From Leptospira biflexa (GTDB lineage Bacteria > Spirochaetota > Spirochaetia > Treponematales > Rectinemataceae), in NCBI GenBank assembly GCA_020721875.1, contig DYLX01000003.1, positions 76,510 through 140,509 on the forward strand: a DNA stretch of 64,000 nucleotides, in the 5' to 3' direction. The number at the start of each line of letters is the position of its first letter. Position 1 is the first letter of the stretch. The notes under the pieces are model-generated. The model did no database searches, had not been told where the DNA came from, and worked only from the letters and a program-made list of their open reading frames with translations. Below, one piece after another: positions 55,066-63,088 of the stretch. A program made the position numbers and the translations under genes.

Positions 55066-55196
55066 AGGTAGTATTCACTATAATGTGAATCGGCACTAAG
55101 CTCCAGAACCGCCCGCGAGACTCTCGACTGAGGTCTCAAGCCCGCAGGCGGCGATCTTCGGCGCCGAGGTATCTCGACACCGAAGACATGGAACCA

Positions 55197-55577
55197 TTAC
55201 TCCTGGACCTCGACATTGTCGCTGTCCGGTGCAGACTCAGTCCCTGCACCCTGCTCGATGGCTTCGCTCTCCTCAGCGTCATGTTTTTCCGTTCCACTCT
55301 CCGCGGAAGCTGTCGCCTCGTTATCCGGCTGGCCGTTGCTGTCGGTCTCTTCACCTTCAAACTCGTGATTGCCAGTCTGATCTGTTTGCACAATCGGCGC
55401 AGTCACCGTAGTCGAAGTGGTTGGCGCCACTTGAGTAGGTTGCGGACTTTGAGTGAGTTGCGTTCCAGGAGCAACTACGGTTGGACTCGGAGTTCCTGCG
55501 GCTGCTTGAGCTGATACTCCAAAGAGAGCCAGCAATCCCACCATGCTCGCGAGAACCACAATTTTTGCCTTTTTCAT
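55197..55577 (-). CDS. Small secreted acidic low-complexity protein
   Basis: A 126-residue protein with a signal peptide (about 1-25, ending SAQA). The mature part is Thr/Pro/Gln-rich first and then strongly acidic, without visible fold or cysteine. The ATG at 55577 follows GAGGAGG. I recognise no family. It lies upstream of the response regulator on the same strand, separated by about 130 bp, and may be a periplasmic partner or target of that two-component system. Confidence 0.7.
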   Translation of the reverse strand: MKKAKIVVLASMVGLLALFGVSAQAAAGTPSPTVVAPGTQLTQSPQPTQVAPTTSTTVTAPIVQTDQTGNHEFEGEETDSNGQPDNEATASAESGTEKHDAEESEAIEQGAGTESAPDSDNVEVQE

Positions 55578-55770
55578 AATGACCTCCTCGTCATTGATGT
55601 GTGGCACGGTGTCTCCGTGTCATGCAAAAGAATTTAGCCCCACCACATGAATGGAACATGAGAGAAAAATAAGCGTTTTCTTAATTTTGCCCTTTGCGCC
55701 CAGCTTGCGCACAGCGCGTGAAAGAAGTAAAAATCAGAGATCAACGGGCATCATCCGAAGGAGGAGTCTC

Positions 55771-56628
55771 ATGCTGTATATCCAGTCGATTATTCTCGGC
55801 ATCGTGCAAGGACTAAGCGAATTCATTCCCATATCGAGCTCCGCGCACCTTGTCATCGTTCCATGGCTCTTCGGCTGGACAAACCCGGCCCTAACAAGCC
55901 TGACCTTCGATGTCGCCCTCCACCTCGGAACCTTGCTCGCCGTGCTCGTTTTCTTCGCGGCGGACTGGGGCCGCCTCATCGCGGCCTGGTTCAAGAGCGT
56001 GGCGCAATTCAAAATCGGCGATGACCCGAACCGGAAGATGGCGTGGTACATCGTACTCGCCTGTATCCCAGGCGGTATCTCGGGCGTTCTCCTCGAATCG
56101 AAAATCGGCGAGGCTTTCCACAACAACCCCATCCCAAAAGGCTCTATGCTTTTCATGGCAGCATCGATCGTGCTCTTGGCCTTTCTACTCTGGCTCGCCG
56201 ACAGGTTTGCCGCGCACCGCAAGACCTTTGGTCAGATCAAGGCCAAAGACGCCCTCTATATTGGCCTCGCGCAGGCACTCGCCGTCATCCCCGGCGTTTC
56301 GCGCTCCGGCGCCACCATCACCGCAGGACTTGCGCTCGGCCTCGAACGCGAAGCCGCCGCGCGTTTCTCCTTTTTACTCTCCGCGCCCATCATCGCCGGA
56401 GCCGGCCTTAAAAGCCTCTACGAACTGGCTAAGCAAGTCCACACGGGCGCGGTCGCGGGCGCCGAACTCGCGATCTTCCCGATCGGATTCGTCGCGGCGG
56501 CCATAAGCGGCTTTATCTGCATCAAATTTTTGCTGAACTACCTGAAGAAACACTCGACATCGGTTTTCGTGTGGTACCGCTTCGCGCTCGCGGCGTTGGT
56601 GCTCATTGTGGCACTGGCGCGTGGTTGA
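55771..56628 (+). CDS. uppP: Undecaprenyl-diphosphatase UppP (BacA)
   Basis: A 285-residue polytopic membrane enzyme that recycles undecaprenyl diphosphate for cell-wall synthesis. GLSEFIPISSSAHL near 14-27 and PGVSRSGATITAGLALG near 172-188 are the two active-site signatures. The ATG at 55771 follows AAGGAGG; an upstream in-frame start would add about 40 residues not typical of the family. Confidence 0.96.
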   Translation: MLYIQSIILGIVQGLSEFIPISSSAHLVIVPWLFGWTNPALTSLTFDVALHLGTLLAVLVFFAADWGRLIAAWFKSVAQFKIGDDPNRKMAWYIVLACIPGGISGVLLESKIGEAFHNNPIPKGSMLFMAASIVLLAFLLWLADRFAAHRKTFGQIKAKDALYIGLAQALAVIPGVSRSGATITAGLALGLEREAAARFSFLLSAPIIAGAGLKSLYELAKQVHTGAVAGAELAIFPIGFVAAAISGFICIKFLLNYLKKHSTSVFVWYRFALAALVLIVALARG

Positions 56629-56698
56629 CGCGATACATAAGCGTCGTCTCGCGAGCGAGGGTCTGACCCCCACCGCGCAGCGACGTATCTGTAGCAGT

Positions 56699-57754
56699 CT
56701 ACTTCGCTCCCGATTTCACCGCCTCTTCGCGCGTAACCGCGTACTGGCTCCACCGATCGAAGGGAACCAGCTCCATACCCTGCAGTTTTTCGCGTGCGCG
56801 GTCGCAGTAGGTCCAGATGCGGTGATCGTTGACATTGAAGCGGGCGTCGACACTCTTCGCGATCTTGAACGCGGAAGGGATGCTGTCAAAAAAATCCGGA
56901 TCGGCGACTGTCACATAGGGACCATCGAGAAGCATGAGGAGCTTGCCTGACTGTGCGTAGGGGTTCGCTCGATACAGATCGCGCGGAGGAAGGAAGGGCA
57001 CTGGATCGAACGCGCCAACCACGCGAATGAGGGGCAGCTTCGAGTACTTTGCCCACCCCGCTTCATCCGTCACCTTGGGAAGCCCCGAGGCGACAATTTT
57101 GTCGAGCGTATAGCCATCGCGCTCTAGAAACATACCGACAATAATCGCCTCAGCCGCGCCAAGCGAATGCCCCGCCACAATAATCGGATACTCCTTCTTG
57201 AGGCGAGGCTTAAGATCCTCATACACGGCATCTGCTGCGCGCTCAAACCCAGCGTGCAGCTTGATGCCCAAAGTCGCGCTCCAGGTTTTCCAGGACTCGA
57301 GGTCGAGCAAAGCATTCTTAAGATTCGCCGTACCGCGAATGGCAACAACCTGAACCTTCAGGTCGGAGTCAAAACCGTAGGCGTAGCGATTTGCTGTTTC
57401 CGGGATGTCGATGACGCGGAGTTGGTCGAATTTATCACTCCAATCCGCGTTGACTTTCTCGGCAGGATCGAGAAAGAGCGATCGTTGCAACTCTAAAAAT
57501 CTAACGAGCTCTTTCAGATCGATTCTGAAGCCCAAATCTTGAAGCGAGAGAATTTCACTGGGCGCACGAGGCGTGGTGGGCGTACTAAACGTGGTGGGCG
57601 AAGTCGGCACACTGAGCGTTGTAGGCGCACTTGATATGGTGGACGTACTGGGCGTGGTGGGCATGCTCTGCGCCGAGAGCACGGGCGATCGAGCCGACAT
57701 AAGGAGCGCAAAACCTAACATAAGGGATAATCGCGTACGATTACAACTTCTCAT
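56699..57754 (-). CDS. Secreted class 3 lipase-like alpha/beta hydrolase
   Basis: A 351-residue exported protein with a signal peptide (about 1-29), a Thr/Pro/Ser-rich linker (about 30-63) and a lipase class 3 domain whose nucleophile is the Ser of VAGHSLGAAEAI. The ATG at 57754 gives a compact signal peptide. A TATACT element ends eight bases upstream of this ATG, so a leaderless transcript is possible. The lipid substrate is unknown. Confidence 0.85.
   Translation of the reverse strand: MRSCNRTRLSLMLGFALLMSARSPVLSAQSMPTTPSTSTISSAPTTLSVPTSPTTFSTPTTPRAPSEILSLQDLGFRIDLKELVRFLELQRSLFLDPAEKVNADWSDKFDQLRVIDIPETANRYAYGFDSDLKVQVVAIRGTANLKNALLDLESWKTWSATLGIKLHAGFERAADAVYEDLKPRLKKEYPIIVAGHSLGAAEAIIVGMFLERDGYTLDKIVASGLPKVTDEAGWAKYSKLPLIRVVGAFDPVPFLPPRDLYRANPYAQSGKLLMLLDGPYVTVADPDFFDSIPSAFKIAKSVDARFNVNDHRIWTYCDRAREKLQGMELVPFDRWSQYAVTREEAVKSGAK
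57559..57664 (-). repeat. Repeated Thr/Pro-rich linker coding segment in the lipase gene
   Basis: Imperfect repeats of GTGGTGGGCGTA and related units on the plus strand encode alternating Thr-Pro-Ser residues in the lipase linker. Confidence 0.5.
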
Positions 57755-57806
57755 GCCCTCAAGTATACTCAGCTTTTCCATCAATGAGGAGCTCGTCGGT
57801 CAGCGT

Positions 57807-57926
57807 ATGGCGCGGATGCGCGACGAACTCGTCGAGAGGAATCCGCAATATTCGTCACGCTTCCAGCGACGCTTCCGGCGAGCCTATGTTGAAGTGCATA
57901 AAAGAGGTTATCAACATGGTGAATAG
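57807..57926 (+). CDS. Possible short basic peptide
   Basis: A 39-codon frame rich in Arg and Lys between divergent genes. Its codon use is similar to genes nearby, but there is no clear ribosome site or recognisable family. It may be chance. Confidence 0.18.
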   Translation: MARMRDELVERNPQYSSRFQRRFRRAYVEVHKRGYQHGE

Positions 57927-58023
57927 TCATAGTCTGCATTCCTCGCCCATCTTTCTCGAGGATATGAAGCGCATTCAGCCGGAGGCGTGTCGGGATCTGT
58001 AGGCGTACAAACATAATGGCTTT

Positions 58024-58052
58024 TTCACAAAAGAGGTAAAAAGCTCTATACT
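58024..58052 (+). promoter_or_regulatory. Promoter of the radical SAM gene
   Basis: TTCACA at 58024-58029 and TATACT at 58047-58052 with a 17-bp spacer, followed by AT-rich leader and a GAGGAGG ribosome site before the ATG at 58105. Confidence 0.55.
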
Positions 58053-58104
58053 ATATTGACTGATTTTATAATCGTATGATTCCATAACTTGAGGAGGCAG
58101 GACT

Positions 58105-59595
58105 ATGGGAAAAGCGGTAGCTTCAGGCGCGAGGCGTATGATCTCCGTCGATCGCGCTGACAGCTTTGCCTTCGATAAACTCATACACGCGTCGCCCGCA
58201 ACTATTGAGAGGCTTTTCGACAATTCGGCGCTGCGGAGTGCTATCGGAAAAGTATTCGAGTGGTCGAGCCGACGCTCCGCGCTTGCGCTCAAGGAGTATC
58301 CCCGCCAGGTTCAGCTCGACAAATTCCACATTACGCGTTCACTCATTAAGGCACTCAACGCGGCGATCGACAACGCGCGCGAACACCCGGTGATGCGCGC
58401 CTCGCTCTCGCACCGGGTGCTGCCTGCCATGTTCGAGGCGATCGGAAAAATCGGGGAGCGCGAGGCAGGCTTCGCGAAGCGCTACGGCTTCCCTCCTCCA
58501 CGCTTTCTCGTGCTGAGCCCCTCCCAATTCTGCAACCTCCACTGTACGGGCTGCTATGCGAACAGCGACGCGGCGAGCAGGAAATCGCTTTCGTTCGAAA
58601 CAGTCGACAGAATAATTTCGGAGAAGACCGAAAAGTGGGGAGGCGTGTTCACCGTGATTTCGGGCGGCGAACCGCTCCTTTACAAGAGTGACGGGAAGAC
58701 GATCTTCGACCTCGCCCTCAAACATCAGGATAATTACTTTCTCATGTACACGAACGGAACGCTCATCGATGCCGAGATGGCGCGTCGATTCGCCGAAGTC
58801 GGCAATATTACGCCCGCGATTTCGGTCGAGGGCTTCGAGGCGGAGACTGATGCGCGGCGCGGTACGGGAGTCTTTGCGCAGGCGATACACGCAATGGAGT
58901 ACCTGCGGGCTCAAGGGGTGCCGTTCGGTGTGTCGCTGACCGCGACGCGCGAGAACGCCGATATCATTCCGAGCAAAAAGCTCGTGGAGTTCTACACGGA
59001 ATTAGGCGCCCTCTACTTCTGGATTTTCCAGCTCATGCCGATAGGCAGGGCATCGTTGGATCTCGTGCCGACAGCTCAGCAACGTCTTGATATGTACACG
59101 CGCATGTTTGAGCTAGTGGAGCGCGATCGATATTTTATCGCGGATTTCTGGAACAGCGGTACGATGAGCAATGGCTGTATTTCGGCAGGAAGCATGCGCG
59201 GCGGCGGTTATCTCTACATCGACTGGGCAGGCAATGTGACACCTTGTGTCTTTAATCCTTACGCGGGAGGGAATGTCAACGAGATCTATGCGCGTGGCGG
59301 CGAGCTTGGCGAAGTCCTACTCTCTCCCTACTTTGAGGCGATTCAACGCTGGCAGTCGGACTACGCGCTCAAAGATGGAAAATTCGAGGGGAATTGGGTT
59401 CTCCCCTGCCCTATGCGCGATCACTACGCAAATATGCTCGCGATTCTTCAGGAGACGAAACCGACGCCCACCGATGAAACTTCGGCGCGCGCACTGGAAG
59501 ACCGCGAATTTCATAAGGCGATGCTCTCCTACGACCGCGAGCTCGAGGCACTCTTCGGTCCATTGTGGAAGAAAAAGTACTTGAAGCGCGCGTAA
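58105..59595 (+). CDS. Radical SAM protein, SPASM-like C-terminus
   Basis: A 496-residue protein with a helical N-terminal region (about 1-130), a radical SAM core beginning SPSQFCNLHCTGC (Cys143, Cys147, Cys150) and ISGGEP near 193. The C-terminal part has cysteines in MSNGCISAG, VTPCVFNPY and LPCPMRDHY that could bind extra Fe-S clusters. It is a maturase-like protein of unknown target. No peptide substrate gene is evident nearby. Confidence 0.88.
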   Translation: MGKAVASGARRMISVDRADSFAFDKLIHASPATIERLFDNSALRSAIGKVFEWSSRRSALALKEYPRQVQLDKFHITRSLIKALNAAIDNAREHPVMRASLSHRVLPAMFEAIGKIGEREAGFAKRYGFPPPRFLVLSPSQFCNLHCTGCYANSDAASRKSLSFETVDRIISEKTEKWGGVFTVISGGEPLLYKSDGKTIFDLALKHQDNYFLMYTNGTLIDAEMARRFAEVGNITPAISVEGFEAETDARRGTGVFAQAIHAMEYLRAQGVPFGVSLTATRENADIIPSKKLVEFYTELGALYFWIFQLMPIGRASLDLVPTAQQRLDMYTRMFELVERDRYFIADFWNSGTMSNGCISAGSMRGGGYLYIDWAGNVTPCVFNPYAGGNVNEIYARGGELGEVLLSPYFEAIQRWQSDYALKDGKFEGNWVLPCPMRDHYANMLAILQETKPTPTDETSARALEDREFHKAMLSYDRELEALFGPLWKKKYLKRA

Positions 59596-59636
59596 TGGGC
59601 CACATACAACAAGCCATAGAAAGATGGAAATGTTCT

Positions 59637-59706
59637 CGGACGGCGTGTATCGGACGGCATGTATCGGGCGGCGTGTATCGGGCGACGCGTAGCGGACGGC
59701 GTGAAA
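59637..59706 (+). repeat. Five tandem copies of a 14-bp unit upstream of the GH4 gene
   Basis: Units at 59637, 59651, 59665, 59679 and 59693 follow the pattern CGGACGGCGTGTAT with few changes. The array lies between the radical SAM stop and the GH4 -10-like element TACACT (59713-59718). The unit length is not a multiple of three, so it is not a coding repeat. Confidence 0.8.
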
Positions 59707-59735
59707 GGATGCTACACTGATAGCCGAGGAACATT

Positions 59736-61094
59736 ATGAAACTTGTACTTATCGGCGCGGGAAGCGCGCAGTTTGGATTCGGCACACTGGGAGATATTTT
59801 CTCTTCGAGCATTCTTAAGGGGGCGCATATCGCGCTTGTCGACATCAACGGAGAGGCGCTCGGAAAGGTGCTCAGCGCTGCGAAGGAGTTTGTCGAAGTG
59901 CATGGGCTCGATTTCAGTCTCTCCGCACACACCGACCGCACCGAGGCACTCAAGAATGCCGATTTTGTCATTATCTCGATCGAGGTGGGCAACCGCTTCG
60001 AGCTCTGGGATCAGGACTGGATGATTCCCGCGCAATATGGGATTCCCCAGGTGTACGGCGAAAACGGCGGCGCCGGCGGGCTTTTCCATGCCCTCCGCAT
60101 CGTGCCGCCCATTCTGGAGATCTGCCGCGACTGCGCCACGCTCTGTCCCGACGCCACTATCTTTAACTTTTCCAACCCTATGACCGCGATTGTCACTACC
60201 GTGGCGCGGGCTTATCCTCAGCTCAAGTTCGTCGGTCTCTGCCACGAGATCGCCTCGCTCGAGCGCTACATACCGCCCATGCTCGGGGTACCCTACGGAA
60301 AGCTCGAGCTGAGGGCTGCCGGGCTCAATCATTTCAGCGTCCTTGTCTCGGCGCGCTATCGCGATACCAAGACGGATGCCTACCCCGACATTCTCGAGCG
60401 CGCGCCGGCATTCTTCGAACGGGTGCTCGGCTACTCCGATATTCTTGCATACATCCGAACAACGGGCCAGATTCCTCGTACCGAAGGCGAAACGGGCATG
60501 CCCGACATCGGGCGAGTCACCTCGTCGCGCGCGTGGTCGGACCGAGGACTCTTCCGGCAGATTCTCGAGCGCTTCCACCTTCTGCCCATCACGTCGGACA
60601 GCCACCTCGGCGAGTACATCCCCTGGGCGCATGAGGTTGTCGACCACAAAGGCATTCTCGACTTCTATGTGCTCTACCGCTCCTCGCTAAGCATGCTAAA
60701 GCCTTCAATCGAGCTTAAGGTGAAGGAGCGCGTCGTACCGATCATCGAAGGTCTGCTTGGCGACACCGGCTACGAGGAGGCAGCGGTCAATGTGATGAAC
60801 GCGGGTCTCATTCCGACCCTGCCGGAAGATGTCGCGGTAGAGGTCCCCGCGAAGATTTCGGCGCGAGGTGTTGAAGGTGTTGCCTTTCCCGACTATCCGA
60901 AGGGCTTCGCGGCGCTCTTGCGCAATTACACGGGCGTCTACGATCTCACCGCCGAGGCTGTGCTGCGCGCGAGCAAGGACCTCGCGATACAGGCTCTCCT
61001 CGTGAACCCTGTGGTGCCTGTGTGTGCTCGAGTACCTGAACTCGTCGAGGTGATGATCGACCGCCAAGCGCAGTGGTTAGGATATCTGAAATAA
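59736..61094 (+). CDS. Glycoside hydrolase family 4 (alpha-glucosidase/galactosidase type)
   Basis: A 452-residue NAD-dependent glycosidase. The N-terminal Rossmann motif IGAGSAQFGFGTLGDI binds NAD+, the metal-binding CHE triad is Cys169-His170-Glu171 and NHF is at 198-200. GH4 enzymes hydrolyse alpha- or beta-glycosides by an oxidation-elimination route in the cytoplasm. Exact substrate is not determined. A GAGGAA site precedes the ATG. Confidence 0.93.
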   Translation: MKLVLIGAGSAQFGFGTLGDIFSSSILKGAHIALVDINGEALGKVLSAAKEFVEVHGLDFSLSAHTDRTEALKNADFVIISIEVGNRFELWDQDWMIPAQYGIPQVYGENGGAGGLFHALRIVPPILEICRDCATLCPDATIFNFSNPMTAIVTTVARAYPQLKFVGLCHEIASLERYIPPMLGVPYGKLELRAAGLNHFSVLVSARYRDTKTDAYPDILERAPAFFERVLGYSDILAYIRTTGQIPRTEGETGMPDIGRVTSSRAWSDRGLFRQILERFHLLPITSDSHLGEYIPWAHEVVDHKGILDFYVLYRSSLSMLKPSIELKVKERVVPIIEGLLGDTGYEEAAVNVMNAGLIPTLPEDVAVEVPAKISARGVEGVAFPDYPKGFAALLRNYTGVYDLTAEAVLRASKDLAIQALLVNPVVPVCARVPELVEVMIDRQAQWLGYLK

Positions 61095-61152
61095 AGGCGC
61101 TCCCAAGGGGCCATGTCGCCGCGAGCGCGACACACTTAGTGAGCTGGATTTA

Positions 61153-62004
61153 TTAAAAATTATCGGCGATATCGCGTGCTTGTGCGATTTGATTGTCGGT
61201 GAGGTTTTTAGATAAATCCTCGGCATATTTCGTTCCGTCATCGCTACCATAATCGCTCGCGATCATGTACCAGGCCAGCGCCTCGACAGGATCTTCATCC
61301 GGCGACATGCCAAACTCATAATAGAACCCGAGGGCGAGCATCGCATCCACATTTTCACCATAAGCTGCCTCGGTAAACCAGTGGAATGCCTCGTCGTAAT
61401 CGTTCTCGACACCATCCCCGTTTTCGTACATCACGCCGAGCATATACTGAGCGTCCGCGAGCCCATCGTCGGCCGCGAGTCTGTACCATCGGACCGCTTC
61501 CTCGTTGTTCTCAGCGACAGACCAGCCCTTGTCGTAGAACCAGCCTACACTGTACTGGGCGTACGAGTGGCCTTGATCGGCGGCTGCTTTGTACATTTTA
61601 AAAGCTTCATCGTAATTTTTGTCGATCCCCAAGCCATTCTCGAAGAGCCAGCCAAGATTGCTCTGTGCCGCGGCATACCCCTGATCGGCCGCTTTGCGGT
61701 ACCAGCTCAAGGCGAGATTATAATCTTGCGGAATTCCTCTCCCCATCTCATACATGTAGCCGAGGTTGTTCTGTGCCGTGGCGTTTCCCTGCTGCGCAGC
61801 TTTCTCAAACCAGATTGCCGCGTCCGAGTAACTCTTCGCGACGCCGTCGCCATTGTAGTATTTAACGCCGAGGCTGTTCTGAGCCTTGGGGTCGCCCGCC
61901 TGCGCGTTCGCCATGAGGATGGTTAGGTCGGAATTTGAACTCTGCGCGGATATCGCCGAAATGACTAGAAAAAGCGTAAAAATGATACTACTTAATTTTT
62001 TCAT
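61153..62004 (-). CDS. Secreted Sel1-repeat protein
   Basis: A 283-residue protein with a signal peptide (about 1-20) and six to seven Sel1/TPR-like repeats of about 36 residues with the AQNNLGYMYEMG pattern (AQSNLGWLFENG, AQYSVGWFYDKG, AQYMLGVMYENG). Such proteins act as adaptors. The ATG at 62004 follows GAGGCT. Confidence 0.93.
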   Translation of the reverse strand: MKKLSSIIFTLFLVISAISAQSSNSDLTILMANAQAGDPKAQNSLGVKYYNGDGVAKSYSDAAIWFEKAAQQGNATAQNNLGYMYEMGRGIPQDYNLALSWYRKAADQGYAAAQSNLGWLFENGLGIDKNYDEAFKMYKAAADQGHSYAQYSVGWFYDKGWSVAENNEEAVRWYRLAADDGLADAQYMLGVMYENGDGVENDYDEAFHWFTEAAYGENVDAMLALGFYYEFGMSPDEDPVEALAWYMIASDYGSDDGTKYAEDLSKNLTDNQIAQARDIADNF

Positions 62005-62141
62005 ACTAGCCTCTGTTAAAGACAATTATAGGCACCACCATCAAAAAATGCAAAAAATATCCGCTCGAAATGGGCGCGACGCTCTCTTGGAGCAACCGTA
62101 AATCGACCTGAATATCAGTGCCCGCGAGAAAGATCGGATAG

Positions 62142-62444
62142 GGTACTACCTTTCTCCGGATTCTCTGTCTCACCACACCGATGATGGCGATCAGCTACCT
62201 CATCACAACGATGTTCCAAGCGGCAGGCCAGGGCAAGCGGGCGCTCGCGATCTCCGTGTTCAGGAAAACCACCATCGATGTGCCGCTCATGCTGCTGATG
62301 AACGCGCTTTTCCCGCTCTATGGGCTCATGATGGTGCAGCCAATTGTGGACATGCTGTCGATTGGGTTAGCCTTTGCGCTGTATCACAATTTTTCGAAAA
62401 AACTTGAGGCACTGCGAACACAGGAGGAACAAAGTGGACTTTGA
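62142..62444 (+). pseudogene. C-terminal remnant of a MATE-family efflux transporter
   Basis: The 100 codons encode the last part of a MATE multidrug exporter (TFLRILCLTTPMMAISYLI, FQAAGQGKRALAISVFRK, MNALFPLYGLMMVQP). The frame is closed upstream by a stop at 62139 and no earlier MATE segment is visible in the 137 bp before it. The gene is therefore truncated at the 5' end. It ends 11 bases inside the nitroreductase start. Confidence 0.85.
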
Positions 62445-62961
62445 CACACTCTTTTTGCGGCGAAAGTCGGTGCGCGCCTATGAAGCTCGTCCCGTTGAGG
62501 AGGCGGTGAAGCGGCGCGTGCTCGACGCGACCTTACGGGCTCCTTCCGCGGGTGCGCTCATCGCGGCGCAGACCGCTGCCATGGCAGCTGAGAGTCTGGG
62601 GCTTGGCTCCTGCTACATCGGTGACATCATGGAGAACTGGGAAATCCACCGCGACCTGCTTTCCCTTCCGCGCTACACCTTCCCCATCGCGATGCTCTGC
62701 CTTGGCTACCCCACGCGGCAGCAGCGCGAGCGGCAGCTCACTCCGCGCCTTCCCGAACCCATGGTCGTTATGAAGAACGCTTACAGGCGCGCTTCGGTGG
62801 CCGAGCTCGAGACTATGTACTCAGGGGAGGGCTACGGCACATTCGTTCCCAAGAATGATATCGAGAACGCTGCCCAGGCGCTCTACGACCGGAAGTTCGG
62901 AGCGAGCTTCTCGGAGGAGATGCGGCGCAGCGTTTCGTCGATGCTGAAAGATTGGAGTTGA
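62434..62961 (+). CDS. Nitroreductase-family protein with internal deletion
   Basis: A 175-residue protein. The N-terminal part (FDTLFLRRKSVRAYEARPV, then LRAPSAG) and the C-terminal part (ALIAAQTAAMAAESLGLGSCYIGDIMENWE) are typical of nitroreductases, but about 75-80 residues normally found between them are missing and the two halves join in frame at codon 40/41 (62553/62554). Part of the FMN-binding fold is lost, so activity is doubtful. GTG start at 62434 with AGGAGG upstream. Confidence 0.8.
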   Translation: MDFDTLFLRRKSVRAYEARPVEEAVKRRVLDATLRAPSAGALIAAQTAAMAAESLGLGSCYIGDIMENWEIHRDLLSLPRYTFPIAMLCLGYPTRQQRERQLTPRLPEPMVVMKNAYRRASVAELETMYSGEGYGTFVPKNDIENAAQALYDRKFGASFSEEMRRSVSSMLKDWS

Positions 62962-63088
62962 GCGCCACGGCATAGCTTGCGACGTTCAAAGTGGCGGCCT
63001 CCTAAAGACAATCAGACAATCAGGCGATCTTGGATTTTGGCGACCGCATCCACTATCTCTTTTGCGGAGCTTTGGCTAGTATGAGACC

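Larger units (their letters stand above)
57755..58104. other. Divergent region between the lipase and the radical SAM gene
   Basis: About 350 bp. It contains the lipase -10 element (57762-57767, minus strand), a possible tiny reading frame (57807-57926) and, further on, the radical SAM promoter. No RNA gene is seen. Confidence 0.5.

Noticed and set aside
61381..61926. Open frame on the plus strand opposite the Sel1 gene
   Set aside because: Mirror of the Sel1 repeats and without independent evidence.
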